Below, one piece after another: positions 24,582 to 33,409 of a DNA stretch of 64,000 nt (position 1 is the stretch's first letter; each line of letters starts with the position of its first letter). Below the pieces are notes generated by a model. That model had not been told where the DNA came from and did no database searches. It was given only the letters and a program-made list of their open reading frames with translations. The stretch is from Solirubrobacter sp035555675 (lineage in GTDB: Bacteria > Actinomycetota > Thermoleophilia > Solirubrobacterales > Solirubrobacteraceae). Made by a program: the position numbers and the translations under genes. Where the stretch lies: NCBI GenBank assembly GCA_035555675.1, contig DATMGH010000193.1, positions 1 through 64,000 of the forward strand. The letters are read 5' to 3'.

Positions 24582-25753
24582 TTGGCCGCCACGGTCTCCA
24601 GGGCTTTGTCGAGCGCCTCGTCGCGCGTGGTCTTCGGGTTGTCGGACGCCTGGATGTTGGGCGTGATGCCGGCGCCCTTGCGCACGCCACCGCCCCCGAG
24701 GTTGCGCCCGGACGGCGTGAAGTACTCGCCGACGGTGATGTCCAGCGCGCCGCCGTTGGGCAGCCGCTCGATCTCCTGGAAGACGCCCTTGCCGTACGTG
24801 CGCGTGCCGACGACCGTCGCGCGCTTGCGGTCCTGCAGCGCCCCGGTGACGATCTCCGACGCCGACGCGGACGCGCCGTCCACCAGGACCACGACCGGGA
24901 TCTTCTCGGAGATCGCGCCGCCCTCGGCGTTGTAGACGCGCTCCGGCCGCGCGCGGCCCTTGGTCGACACGACGCGCCCGTCCGGCAGGAACACGGACGC
25001 GACCTTGACCGCCTCATTGAGCAGCCCGCCGCCGTTGTGGCGCAGGTCGAGCACGACGCCCTTCGCGCCCCGCTTGAGCTCGCTCTGGACCGCGGCCTTG
25101 ACGTCGTCGCCGGAGCCGGACGTGAACCCGGCCAGGCGCACCCACGCGATCTTCTTGCCGTCGGCGCGCTCGGTCTCCGTGCGCACGATCGGGATGTCCA
25201 CCTTCGCGCGCTCCATCTTCAGCTCGCGCCCGTCGCGCAGCTTGAGCGTGACGCTCGAGCCCGCCGGGCCCTTGATCAGCTCGGTCGACTGGTCCGACGT
25301 CTTGCCGGCCAGCGACTTGCCGTTGACGGCCACGATCACGTCGCCCGGCTTGAGGCCCTTCTCCTTGGCCGGCGAGTCCGGGTAGACCTCCTCGACCCGC
25401 AGGCCCTGCTTGACCTCGCGCACGGACATGCCGACGCCCTCGAACTGGCCCTCGGTGTCCAGCTGGAACGCCGTGTACTGCTGCGGCGAGAAGTAGTGGG
25501 AGAACTGGTCCTGCAGCGAGTCGACGGCGGCGCCGATCGACGTGTCGAGCAGCTTGTCGCGGTCGACCGGGCGGTAGTAGTCGCGCTCGATGGCGTCGAT
25601 CGCGTCCTCGTAGAGGCGCCCGTCGCTGTCCGAGACGAGCGCGTCACGCGCGAAGTTCGGCAGCACAGTGGGATGGCCGCCGATCCAGACGCCGAGCACC
25701 AGCGCGATCGGGATCAGCGCGACGAGAAGTCCAATCGCGGGGTTGCGTCGCAT
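24578..25753 (-). CDS. ctpA: Carboxy-terminal processing protease (S41)
   Basis: 391-residue exported serine protease. N-terminal membrane anchor (about 8-26), then YRPVDRDKLLDTSIGA and DQFSHYFSP, a PDZ domain (GVGMSVREVKQGLRVEEVYP, PAKEKGLKPGDVIVAVNG), and the S41 core with VVLDLRHNGGGLL, catalytic Ser in VDGASASASEIVTGAL and Lys in GTRTYGKGVFQ. It cleaves proteins at C-termini in the cell envelope. It is the gene after ftsX in the conserved ftsE-ftsX-ctp order, here separated from ftsX by a broken CAP-domain gene. Confidence 0.95.
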   Translation of the reverse strand: MRRNPAIGLLVALIPIALVLGVWIGGHPTVLPNFARDALVSDSDGRLYEDAIDAIERDYYRPVDRDKLLDTSIGAAVDSLQDQFSHYFSPQQYTAFQLDTEGQFEGVGMSVREVKQGLRVEEVYPDSPAKEKGLKPGDVIVAVNGKSLAGKTSDQSTELIKGPAGSSVTLKLRDGRELKMERAKVDIPIVRTETERADGKKIAWVRLAGFTSGSGDDVKAAVQSELKRGAKGVVLDLRHNGGGLLNEAVKVASVFLPDGRVVSTKGRARPERVYNAEGGAISEKIPVVVLVDGASASASEIVTGALQDRKRATVVGTRTYGKGVFQEIERLPNGGALDITVGEYFTPSGRNLGGGGVRKGAGITPNIQASDNPKTTRDEALDKALETVAAK

Positions 25754-25822
25754 GTACGCCGCGTCACGGTATCGCGCGATCTGTCAGCGCCTCATAAGCC
25801 GCGACGTCTCCTGGACGGGTAG

Positions 25823-27052
25823 GTGGCAGGCGCACGCCTCGCGTGTGCGATCGCTCAGTGTTTCGAGCGCTCTTGCTCTGAGCGGCCCTCTTCGCCGTGG
25901 GCGCCCGTCGGCGAAGGTGCTCGTCGCACGCGCGCGCCCGACGGCACCGAGGCGGTGGTGGCCACACTGCCGAGCGGACTGCGCATGAGCGCGCCGGTCA
26001 GCGCCTACGGGACGTGGTTCGTCGCCGTCGGCAACCTGTTCCCGCCCACGCGCCTGACGCTCCGGCGGGTGACGCTCGCGGGCTCTGGTACTCGCGCGGG
26101 GACCAGTCGTTCCTGATCGGGGTCGACGGCTCGGTGACGGCGGCGCCGTACGCCCCGAACGTCGAACTGCTGGGGGCGCTGCCCGACTACGGGCCGCGCG
26201 GCCCGCTCGCGTCCGACACGCAGACGCTGCTGTCGACGGTCAACTCGATCCGGTCGCAGCAGGGCCGGCCGCCCCTGATCGGCGATCCGGTCGTCTCGCA
26301 GGCGTCGCGCAACCACGCCCAGTACGTCCTCGCCAACCCGGGCGTTGCGCACTCCGAGCAGGCCGGGAAACCCGGATTCACGGGAGCCACGCCGTTCGCT
26401 CGCTGCCAGGCGGCCGGGGCGACGTGCGGCAGCGAGATCGCGTCCTCCGGGCCGGCGCCGCCCGACGCCGTGTCGTTCTCCGGCGAGACGCCGGACCCGG
26501 GCGCGCCGTGCAAGCTCAAGCCGCCGTACGGGCTCGCCGCCACCGCGTACGCCTACATCGACCCGGCCTCCGGCGCGCTCTGGTTCCCGGGCACGCTCTC
26601 GCTCTTCGACGTCACCGCGAAGCAGGCGGTGCGCGGATGCGCGCGCGGCGACGACTTCCTGCCGACCAACCCGCTCGTGGCCGGCCACACCTACCGCGGC
26701 TCGACGGTGTACTCGCCGCTCGAAGGCGGCGTGGCGCGGCCGTTCGACTGGACGTTCACCGTGACGTCGAAGAAGCGCCGCTCGACCGAGTCGTCGCGCT
26801 GCGTCGCCGTCACCGTCGTCCAGTGGACGACGGTGAAGCGGCTGCGGCGCGGGCTCAAGCTCAACTTCAGCAGTTGCCGGGCCGGACGCGCGAAGGTGCA
26901 GGTGATCGCCGGCAAAGCGGCCGTCAAGGGCCGCAAGACGGTCACCGCCCGGGCCGGCCGCATCGTCACCGTGAAGGGTAAGGCGCGGAACCGTGCTCGT
27001 CCGGGTCACCACGCCGGGTGGCACCGCGAGCGTGCGCGTGCGCGTCCGCTAG
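25823..27052 (+). pseudogene. CAP/SCP-domain secreted protein, frame-disrupted
   Basis: Coding signal switches frame twice. Protein-like sequence VVATLPSGLRMSAPVSAYG runs in frame 2 to about 26085, continues in frame 1 (LWYSRGDQSFLIGVDG, then LLSTVNSIRSQQGRPPLIGD and NHAQYVLANPGVAHSEQ, which is CAP-like) to about 26985, then returns to frame 2 as VLVRVTTPGGTASVRVRVR before a TAG at 27050. The N-terminus also lacks a clean signal peptide. The CAP domain, Cys pairs and a final beta-repeat identify an exported SCP/PR1-like protein. Two compensating indels suggest decay, although assembly errors in GC-rich sequence would look the same. The 5' limit is approximate. Confidence 0.65.
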
Positions 27053-27156
27053 ACGCCTGCGCACTCGCCCACGCCGGCCCCAGACCGACGGCGCGATCTA
27101 CAGCTCAAGCCGAGAACGCACCGCAGCCCTTGACAGCTGGCGCTGGCGCGTTCGGA

Positions 27157-27207
27157 GGGGGTGTTTCGAGAAAGCTCACACTGTGTGAGCTTTCTCGAAA
27201 CACCCCC
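27157..27207. repeat. Perfect 24-bp inverted repeat with 3-base loop
   Basis: Arms beginning GGGGGTGTTTCGAGAAAGCT and ending in the exact reverse complement, separated only by CTG. It lies between the convergent CAP pseudogene and ftsX. It is more AT-rich than its surroundings. It could serve as a bidirectional terminator or be a mobile-element remnant; I see no second copy here. Confidence 0.85.
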
Positions 27208-27452
27208 GCCCCGCCGCGCGCCGGCCAGGCTCTTGACGTCGCCGTGGACACGCGCTCGTAGCGCTCGGCGGGCTCGAGCCCGAGCCGGCCCATCCCGATC
27301 CGTGCCAGGCTGCCCGACCCGGTCGAGACCGGGATGGCCACCACCTCGGCGATCGCTGGGCCGTTGAAGCGCACCTGGCGCAACGCCGCGACCGCTGGGC
27401 AGCCCTCAGCCTCCTAGGAGGCCCGGATGAACAACGTGCCCAGGAACTCCAG
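27208..27452. other. Non-coding gap with a small hairpin
   Basis: No convincing gene. A CCCGGT-CGAG-ACCGGG hairpin lies at 27318-27333. Minus-strand open frame around 27200-27383 has some protein-like composition but no recognisable family and reads into the palindrome. Confidence 0.4.
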
Positions 27453-28346
27453 CTAGACGCGCAGGAAGCGCCGCAGGCTCAAGCCGGAGCCGAGCGCGGA
27501 CACCGCGATGCCGGACGCCAGCAGCAGGCCGATCAGCAGCTTGAAGTCGATCGTGTCCGGCGCGGCGATCAGCGCGAAGTCCTGCGCCAGTGGGTCCACG
27601 ACGGCGATCTTGGCCACCACCAGCAGCAGCACCGCGAGCAGGCCGCCCATCGCCCCCACGATCACGCCCTCGAGCACGAACGGCCAGCGGATGAACCAGT
27701 CGGTCGCGCCGACCAGCTTCATCACCTCGACCTCACGGCGGCGGGCGTAGAGCGACAGCCGGATCGTGTTCGCGATCAGCAGCACGGACGCGACACCGAG
27801 CAGGCCGAGCAGCAGCGCCATCGTGATCTTCACCACGCGCGTGACCGAGAGGATCTTGTTCGTGTCCTCCTCGCGGTTGCGGACCTCGTCGATCGCGGGG
27901 TCGACCGTGGTCGTCCCGCCGCCCGGCGCCTGCGGCGCCAGCGCGTCCTTGAGCTTGCCGATGTCGTCCGGCTTGGTCGGCGTGACCCGGAACGTGTCCG
28001 GCAGCGGGTTGGAGCCGAGCAGCTCGTACGCCTTCGGGTTGCGCTTGCGCTCGGTCCGGTACGCCTGGTCCTTGGAGATGAACTCGACGCGGCCGACCAG
28101 CGGGTCGGCCTTCAGGAGCCGGTCGACGCGGTCGATGTCCGCCTTCTTGACGTCCGGCTTGAGGTAGACGTCGGCGATCACCTTGCTGCGGACCTCGTTG
28201 GCCGCGCCGGTCGTGGCCTGCACGACCGGGAGGAAGACGCCGAGCACCAGGACGGTGACGAGCACCGTGGCCATGGCGGCGAAGCTGGGAATCGCGTTGC
28301 GCTTGAGCGCCCGCAGCGCCTCGCGCAGGAAGAAGACGGGCCTCAT
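27453..28346 (-). CDS. ftsX: Cell-division permease FtsX
   Basis: 297-residue membrane subunit of the FtsEX complex. N-terminal cytosolic segment FFLREALRALKRN, first transmembrane helix (about 21-45), a large extracytoplasmic loop of about 130 residues, then three helices (VVKITMALLLGLLGVASVLLI, FVLEGVIVGAMGGLLAVLLL, LLIGLLLASGIAVSALGSGL) with the coupling sequence RREVEVMKLVGATDWFIRWPF. The loop contacts and activates peptidoglycan hydrolases. The ATG overlaps the ftsE stop by four bases. Confidence 0.95.
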   Translation of the reverse strand: MRPVFFLREALRALKRNAIPSFAAMATVLVTVLVLGVFLPVVQATTGAANEVRSKVIADVYLKPDVKKADIDRVDRLLKADPLVGRVEFISKDQAYRTERKRNPKAYELLGSNPLPDTFRVTPTKPDDIGKLKDALAPQAPGGGTTTVDPAIDEVRNREEDTNKILSVTRVVKITMALLLGLLGVASVLLIANTIRLSLYARRREVEVMKLVGATDWFIRWPFVLEGVIVGAMGGLLAVLLLVVAKIAVVDPLAQDFALIAAPDTIDFKLLIGLLLASGIAVSALGSGLSLRRFLRV

Positions 28347-29164
28347 CCCTGGGCGCTCCGCATCCGGACGGCGAACTCGCGCGTCGACTCGCGCGCCGCG
28401 TAGGCGCCGGCCTGCTCGTCGCGGACGATCCGCCCGTCGGCCAGCTCGATCACGCGCCGGCGCATCTTGTCCACCATCGCCACGTCGTGGGTGGCGATCA
28501 GCACGGTCGTGCCGGTCTGGTTGATGCGGTAGATCAGCTGCATGATCCCGATCGAGGTCTCGGGATCGAGGTTGCCGGTCGGCTCGTCGGCGATCAGCAG
28601 CGGCGGGTGGTTGACGAACGCGCGCGCGATCGCCACGCGCTGCTGCTCGCCGCCGGACAGCTGGTCCGGGTAGTTGTGCAGCTTGGTGCTGAGCCCCGTG
28701 AGCCGCAGGATGTCCGGCACCTTGTCGCGGATCTCGCGCCGGGTGCCGCCCGTCACCTGCAGCGCGTACGCGACGTTCTCGTAGACCGTGCGGTTCGGCA
28801 GCAGCTTGTAGTCCTGGAAGATCACGCCGAGGTTGCGACGGTAGTACGGCACGCGCTGGCGCGGGATCTTGGCCAGGTCGCGCCCGGCGACGCGGATCTC
28901 GCCCGCGGTCGGCTCGGACTCCTTGATCAGCAACCGCATCGTCGTCGACTTGCCGGAGCCGGACTGCCCGACGACGAACACGAACTCGCCCGGGTAGATG
29001 TCGAACGAGATGCCGTCGAGCGCGACGTCCGTGGCGCTGTAGCGCTTCTCGACCCCGCTGAAGGACACCACGGCGCCGGTCGCCGGCGGGTGCGGAGCGG
29101 TCGAAGGGCGGTGCGGGTCGTCGCGCCGCCGGCGGCGGCGCAGATGTCGTTCGGTGGCGGCCAT
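28343..29164 (-). CDS. ftsE: Cell-division ATP-binding protein FtsE
   Basis: 273-residue ABC ATPase. After a basic N-terminal extension of about 33 residues, the NBD has Walker A GQSGSGKSTTMRLL, Q-loop GVIFQDYKLLPNRTVYEN, signature LSGGEQQRVAIARA, Walker B LLIADEPTGNLD and switch ATHDVAMV. The DYKLLPNRTVYENVA sequence is characteristic of FtsE. It powers FtsX to control septal cell-wall hydrolysis. ATG at 29164 is used; an internal start near VVSFSGVEKRY (shortening by about 32) would give the usual length and cannot be excluded. Confidence 0.95.
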   Translation of the reverse strand: MAATERHLRRRRRRDDPHRPSTAPHPPATGAVVSFSGVEKRYSATDVALDGISFDIYPGEFVFVVGQSGSGKSTTMRLLIKESEPTAGEIRVAGRDLAKIPRQRVPYYRRNLGVIFQDYKLLPNRTVYENVAYALQVTGGTRREIRDKVPDILRLTGLSTKLHNYPDQLSGGEQQRVAIARAFVNHPPLLIADEPTGNLDPETSIGIMQLIYRINQTGTTVLIATHDVAMVDKMRRRVIELADGRIVRDEQAGAYAARESTREFAVRMRSAQG

Positions 29165-29233
29165 ACGTCGGGACCTACGGTACGAGGCGGAGTTCGCCGG
29201 AGCCGCAAGTTCCCCTGCATGTACGCTCAAGGC

Positions 29234-30481
29234 ATGTCGCGCATCGAGTCGTCCTCCCTGCCGAACGGCCTGCCTCTGCATCGCGTAGAGCTCCCGACCC
29301 GGTCCACCACCGTGCTCGTCGCCTTCGACGCCGGCGCGCGGACCGAACGGCCAGAAGAGAACGGCATGGCGCACTTCCTCGAGCACCTGGTGTTCAAGGG
29401 CGGGCAGAAGTACGACGACTACCGCAAGGTCAACCAGACCGCGGAGACGATGGGCGCGGTGCTCAACGCGTACACGTCGCACGACCTGGTCGCGTTCCAC
29501 ATCACGTGCCGGGCCGAGGTCGTCGCGGACGCGATCGACCTGCTGACCGACTTCGTCGGGCGCCCGAAGATCGACGCGGAGGAGCTCGACCGCGAGCGCG
29601 GCGTGGTGATCCAGGAGATCGCCCGCGCGCACGACCAGCCGTCCGTGCTGGCCGAGCACCTGATCGACCGCGCCGCGTTCGGCGACCACCCGCTCGGCCG
29701 TCCGGTGCTGGGCCCGGAGGAGCACCTGCGCACGTTCTCGCGCGACGCCGTGCTGACGTTCCGGCGCCGCCAGTGGGCGGGCTCGCGCGGCGGCGCGTTC
29801 CTGGTCGGCAACCTCGACCACGTGCCGGAGAACAACGAGATCGCCGAGCTGTTCGGCCGCTTCCCGTCGATCTCGGCCAACGGCGGCTCGGAGCCGGCGC
29901 CGCCCTTCGCGCCGACCACGCTGGTGGAGACGCGCGAGTCCGCCCAGTCGCACCTGCGCATGTCCTACCGCCCGGCGATCGAGGCCCGCGCGCCCGCCGA
30001 GCGCGCCGCGCTGACGGTCTATTCGACGCTGCTGGGCGGCTCGATGGGCTCGCGCCTGTTCGACGAGATCCGCGAGCAGCGCGGCCTCGCCTACAGCGTC
30101 TACGCCGTCGACCACACGTTCGCCGACGTGCCGATCCTGCAGCTGTCCGCCGGGCTGGACTCGGCCAAGTGCCTCGAGGCCTACGCGCGGATGCGCGAGA
30201 TCGTCGACGAGCTGCGCACCGACGGCCCCTCCGAGGAAGAGGTCGAGCGCGCCCGCGCGTACGCCGCCGGCCGGCGCGTGCTGGCGTTCGAGAACACGAA
30301 CGCGGTGGCGCGCCACGCGGCGTCCCAGACGGTCGTCTTCGGGCAGGACATCGACCCGGACGCGGCGATCAGCGCGCTCGACGCCGTCACCTACGACCAG
30401 GTGATGGACGTCGCCCGCGGGATCTCCGAGTCGCTCTCGGTCGCGTGCGTGGGACCCCATACGCTGGATGAGTTCTCATGA
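29234..30481 (+). CDS. M16-family zinc metalloprotease
   Basis: 415-residue pitrilysin/insulinase-family peptidase. Inverted zinc motif HFLEH near residue 47 with the downstream Glu in ERGVVIQEIAR, and the second half has LLGGSMGSRLFDEIREQRGLAYSVYA, the R-Y substrate-binding block of bacterial M16B enzymes. It is the single-chain form made of two related halves. TACGCT ends six bases before the ATG and no ribosome-binding site is visible, supporting a leaderless transcript. Divergent from ftsE. Soluble processing peptidase; substrate unknown. Confidence 0.9.
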   Translation: MSRIESSSLPNGLPLHRVELPTRSTTVLVAFDAGARTERPEENGMAHFLEHLVFKGGQKYDDYRKVNQTAETMGAVLNAYTSHDLVAFHITCRAEVVADAIDLLTDFVGRPKIDAEELDRERGVVIQEIARAHDQPSVLAEHLIDRAAFGDHPLGRPVLGPEEHLRTFSRDAVLTFRRRQWAGSRGGAFLVGNLDHVPENNEIAELFGRFPSISANGGSEPAPPFAPTTLVETRESAQSHLRMSYRPAIEARAPAERAALTVYSTLLGGSMGSRLFDEIREQRGLAYSVYAVDHTFADVPILQLSAGLDSAKCLEAYARMREIVDELRTDGPSEEEVERARAYAAGRRVLAFENTNAVARHAASQTVVFGQDIDPDAAISALDAVTYDQVMDVARGISESLSVACVGPHTLDEFS

Positions 30482-30526
30482 CGGTGGGTTGCTGAGCCGC
30501 GCTTCGTCGTCCACAATGCGTGCCGG

Positions 30527-30886
30527 GTGACCTTGGACGAGCTCAACCACCGCGAGCTCGAGCGTTATGTGCGCCGGGTTTCCGACCGGTGGCCGCTCGA
30601 TCGCGCCCTGCTGGGCGGTGCCCGCGTGGCCGACCTGCGCGGCGCCGGGTCTCAGCGTGAGCGCGGCCCGGAGTACGTGATCGTGCTGGTCTCCGAGCAC
30701 TTCGACGGCGTGCCGTGGCTGGAGCGCGTGTACGTGACCGGCACGCTGTGGGACGCGTACGAGATGGGCGCCCCGACGGACATCCACGCCTACACGCCGG
30801 CCGAGTTCGAGCGCAAGCGGGAGACGATGCCCGCGGTGCGCGACGCGGCCGAGTGGGGCCTGGAGCTGCTGCCCGAGCACGCCTGA
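30527..30886 (+). CDS. Nucleotidyltransferase-like small protein
   Basis: 119-residue protein from GTG 30527. The arrangement of GGARVADLRGAGSQRERGPEYVIVLVSEHFDG followed by HAYTPAEFERKRETMPAVRDAAEWGLEL resembles the small MNT-type nucleotidyltransferase fold: the GSxRRG...D.D motif is degenerate, while the C-terminal YTPAEFE...G.EL is typical. No catalytic Asp pair is clear, so it may be inactive or a regulatory relative. It follows the M16 gene after 45 bases. The function is not established. Confidence 0.5.
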   Translation: MTLDELNHRELERYVRRVSDRWPLDRALLGGARVADLRGAGSQRERGPEYVIVLVSEHFDGVPWLERVYVTGTLWDAYEMGAPTDIHAYTPAEFERKRETMPAVRDAAEWGLELLPEHA

Positions 30887-30917
30887 ACTTTCGCGCGGCC
30901 CGGCCGATCACCCGGGC

Positions 30918-31514
30918 ATGCGCACGCTCGCCGCCGCCGTCCTCGCGCTCGCCCTGGCCCTGGTGCCGGCGACCGCCGCCTCCGCCAAGAAGAAGCCCGT
31001 GGCCTCCGCCGCGTGGGCGAAGAAGCACAACCTCAAGGGCAACTGGCGGGCCAAGGACGCCGACGGCGACGGGCTCAAGAACCTGACCGAGTACCGGCTC
31101 GGCACCAACCCGCGCAAGGCCGACACCGACCGCGACGGGCTCAAGGACGGCGACGAGGTCAAGTCCGACAACGATCCGCTGGACCGCGACACCGACGGCG
31201 ACGGCGTCAAGGACGGGGCCGAGCACGCGGGCGTCGTGCTCGCGTTCGACGGCGAGACGATCGTGATCCGCCAGTTCACCGGGCCGAAGCTGACCGTGAC
31301 GGTCGACGACGGCTGCGGGCTGTCCGCCGACGCGTCGTCCTGGGATGACGACGAGGACGATTCCGGCGAAGACGACGAGTCCTACGAGGACGACGGCGAC
31401 GACGAGGAGTCCACGTGCGACTTCGACGACGTCGACGCCGGCAGCGTGCTCAACCAGGCCGAGCTCGAGGTCCGCGACGGCGTGACCTACCTGGTCGATC
31501 TCACCGTGGTCTAG
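30918..31514 (+). CDS. Secreted calcium-binding protein with thrombospondin type-3-like repeats
   Basis: 198-residue exported protein. Signal peptide residues 1-23 (cleaved near ASA), then an array of Ca2+-binding loops DADGDGLKNLTEYRLG, DTDRDGLKDGDEV and DTDGDGVKDGAE (about 48-100), in the DxDxDGxxD form of TSP3/dockerin-like repeats. A beta region follows, then a poly-Asp/Glu segment with a Cys pair (residues about 130-165). Likely an extracellular Ca2+-dependent adhesion or matrix protein. Its 3' end overlaps converging nadA by four bases. Confidence 0.75.
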   Translation: MRTLAAAVLALALALVPATAASAKKKPVASAAWAKKHNLKGNWRAKDADGDGLKNLTEYRLGTNPRKADTDRDGLKDGDEVKSDNDPLDRDTDGDGVKDGAEHAGVVLAFDGETIVIRQFTGPKLTVTVDDGCGLSADASSWDDDEDDSGEDDESYEDDGDDEESTCDFDDVDAGSVLNQAELEVRDGVTYLVDLTVV

Positions 31515-32488
31515 CCGATCGCGACCATCCGCTCGATCGGGACCCGCGCCCGCTCCGCGATGGACTCCGGCACCTTCACGACGCCGGAGCCGTCGCGCAG
31601 CGTGTCGCGCAGCTTCGGCAGCGTGATCATCTTCATGTAGCGGCAGCTCGCCTGCTCGTTGGCGGCGACGAAGTCGATGTCCGGGCGCGCCATCTGCAGC
31701 GGGTGCAGCATGCCGGTCTCGGTGGCCATGATCGCGGTCGCGTTGGGCGGCGCGCTCGCGGCCCAGCCGAGCATCCCGCCGGTCGAGAGCATGTGCACGC
31801 CCTCGGGCGCGACGTCGCCGGCGGCGACGTACTCCATCACCGACGTCGAGCAGCCGCACTCGGGGTGGATCAGGAAGTCGGCGCCGGGGTGCTGGGAGCG
31901 CATGTCGGAGATGTCGGTGGGTCGGATGCCGGCGTGGACGTGGCACTCGCCGTCCCAGACGTGCATCCTGCGGCCGGTCTGCTTCTCGACGTAGGCGCCC
32001 AGGAACATGTCCGGCCCGAACAGGATCTCGGTGTCGGGACCGTGGGTCGCGTAGATGTGCTCGACGACGGCGACGGCGTTGGAGGAGGTGACGCAGTAGT
32101 CGGTCTCCGCCTTGACCTCGGCGGTCGTGTTGACGTACATGACCACGATCGCGCCGGGGTGCTTGGCCTTCCAGGCGCGCAGCTGGTCGGCGGTGATCGA
32201 GTCCGCCAGCGAGCAGCCCGCGTCCATGTCCGGCAGCAGCACGGTCTTCTCCGGCGACAGGACCGAGGCGGTCTCGGCCATGAAGTGCACCCCGCAGAAC
32301 GCGATCACGTCGGCGGCGGTCTTGGCCGCCTGCTGCGAGAGGCCCAGCGAGTCGCCGACGAAGTCCGCGACGTCCTGCACCTCGGGGCGCTGGTAGTTGT
32401 GGGCGAGGATCACCGCGCCGCGCTCGGCGGCGAGCGCGCGCACCTCCGCCTGCAGGGCGGGAATCGATTCGAGGGTCAGGAGGTTCAC
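31511..32488 (-). CDS. nadA: Quinolinate synthase
   Basis: 325-residue [4Fe-4S] enzyme that condenses iminoaspartate with dihydroxyacetone phosphate to quinolinate in NAD synthesis. Three cluster Cys are present: PDMDAGCSLAD, HPECGCSTSV and EQASCRYMKMITLP; LAHNYQRPEVQDVADFVGDSL and MATETGMLHP are also diagnostic. The ATG overlaps the nadC stop, though transcription runs nadC first on this strand (32485-33306) and then nadA. No nadB (L-aspartate oxidase) or aspartate dehydrogenase is adjacent, unlike the common nadBAC order. Confidence 0.96.
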   Translation of the reverse strand: MNLLTLESIPALQAEVRALAAERGAVILAHNYQRPEVQDVADFVGDSLGLSQQAAKTAADVIAFCGVHFMAETASVLSPEKTVLLPDMDAGCSLADSITADQLRAWKAKHPGAIVVMYVNTTAEVKAETDYCVTSSNAVAVVEHIYATHGPDTEILFGPDMFLGAYVEKQTGRRMHVWDGECHVHAGIRPTDISDMRSQHPGADFLIHPECGCSTSVMEYVAAGDVAPEGVHMLSTGGMLGWAASAPPNATAIMATETGMLHPLQMARPDIDFVAANEQASCRYMKMITLPKLRDTLRDGSGVVKVPESIAERARVPIERMVAIG

Positions 32489-33306
32489 TGGACGGTCTCC
32501 ATGATCAGCGACAGGTCGAGGACCGGGGCCGAATGCGTGAGGGCGCCGATCGACACGAAGTCTACACCTGAAATGGTCGCGTAGACCAAAACTGTCTCAT
32601 CATCGACGCCGCCGCTGACCTCGATCACCGCGCGGCCGGCGATCTGGGCCACCGCCGCGCGCACCTGGTCGGGGCTCATGTTGTCCAGCAGGACGCGCGG
32701 GGCGCCGGCGTCGAGGGCCTCGTCGATCTCCTGGGGATTGCGCACCTCGACCGCGAGGCCGAGGTCGGGGCGCGCGGCACGCGCCTTTCTGACCGCCTCC
32801 CCCACGCCGCCCGCCAGCGCGGCGTGGTTCTCCTTGATCAGGATGAAGTCGAACAGGCCGATGCGGTGGTTGACGCCGCCGCCGTGCTTGACCGCCGCCT
32901 TCTCGAGGTCACGCAGGCCGGGGGTGGTCTTGCGGGTGTCGAGGATCCTGGCGGCGCCGGTGGGGAGCGCGCGGACGACCTTCGCGGTCTTGGTCGCGAC
33001 GCCGGACAGGCGGCCGAGGAAGTTCAGCGCGGTCCGCTCGGCGGTCAGGATGCCGCGGGCGGAGCCTTCGATGTACAGGACGGGGCCGGCGTCCCGCCAC
33101 TCGCCCTCGTCGGTGAGGCGCTCGATCCGCGCCTGGGGGTCGAGGCGGCGGAAGACCTCGGCCGCGGTGTCCAGGCCCGAGATCACGCCGGGCGCCTTCT
33201 GGGTGATCGTCGCGCGGCCGCGGGCGGCCGCGTCGACGGTGGCGAGCGTCGTCACGTCGCCGGCGCCGACGTCCTCGGCGAGCGCGCGGTCGATCAGGTC
33301 GGTCAT
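32485..33306 (-). CDS. nadC: Nicotinate-nucleotide pyrophosphorylase (carboxylating)
   Basis: 273-residue quinolinate phosphoribosyltransferase converting quinolinate and PRPP to nicotinate mononucleotide. Family hallmarks: ALAEDVGAGDVTT at the N-terminus, ERTALNFLGRLSGVATKT, DTRKTTPGLRDLEKAAVKHGGGVNHRIGLFDFILIKENH, VEVRNPQEIDEALDAGAPRVLLDN and VIEVSGGVD. First gene of a nadC-nadA pair overlapping by four bases, so quinolinate is made and consumed by coupled products. The 103-base upstream gap to the divergent gene holds the promoter. Confidence 0.96.
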   Translation of the reverse strand: MTDLIDRALAEDVGAGDVTTLATVDAAARGRATITQKAPGVISGLDTAAEVFRRLDPQARIERLTDEGEWRDAGPVLYIEGSARGILTAERTALNFLGRLSGVATKTAKVVRALPTGAARILDTRKTTPGLRDLEKAAVKHGGGVNHRIGLFDFILIKENHAALAGGVGEAVRKARAARPDLGLAVEVRNPQEIDEALDAGAPRVLLDNMSPDQVRAAVAQIAGRAVIEVSGGVDDETVLVYATISGVDFVSIGALTHSAPVLDLSLIMETVQ

Positions 33307-33409
33307 GGGCGCCGAGGATAGTTCGTGTCACTGAGACCCGAATTGCGTGCGTGCCGTTCCGCACGTACTCCGGTAGCGTGCGCGGGGAGCGAGGAGAAAG
33401 AGGTCTGCC

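Noticed and set aside
27105..27383. Minus-strand 92-residue frame
   Set aside because: Reads through the palindrome, has no recognised family, no ribosome-binding site and lies in a decaying gap.
30918..31514. Dockerin (cellulosome) domain in the Ca-binding protein
   Set aside because: Loops are spaced as thrombospondin type-3 repeats and the paired 22-residue dockerin helices are missing; no cohesin or cellulase genes are nearby.
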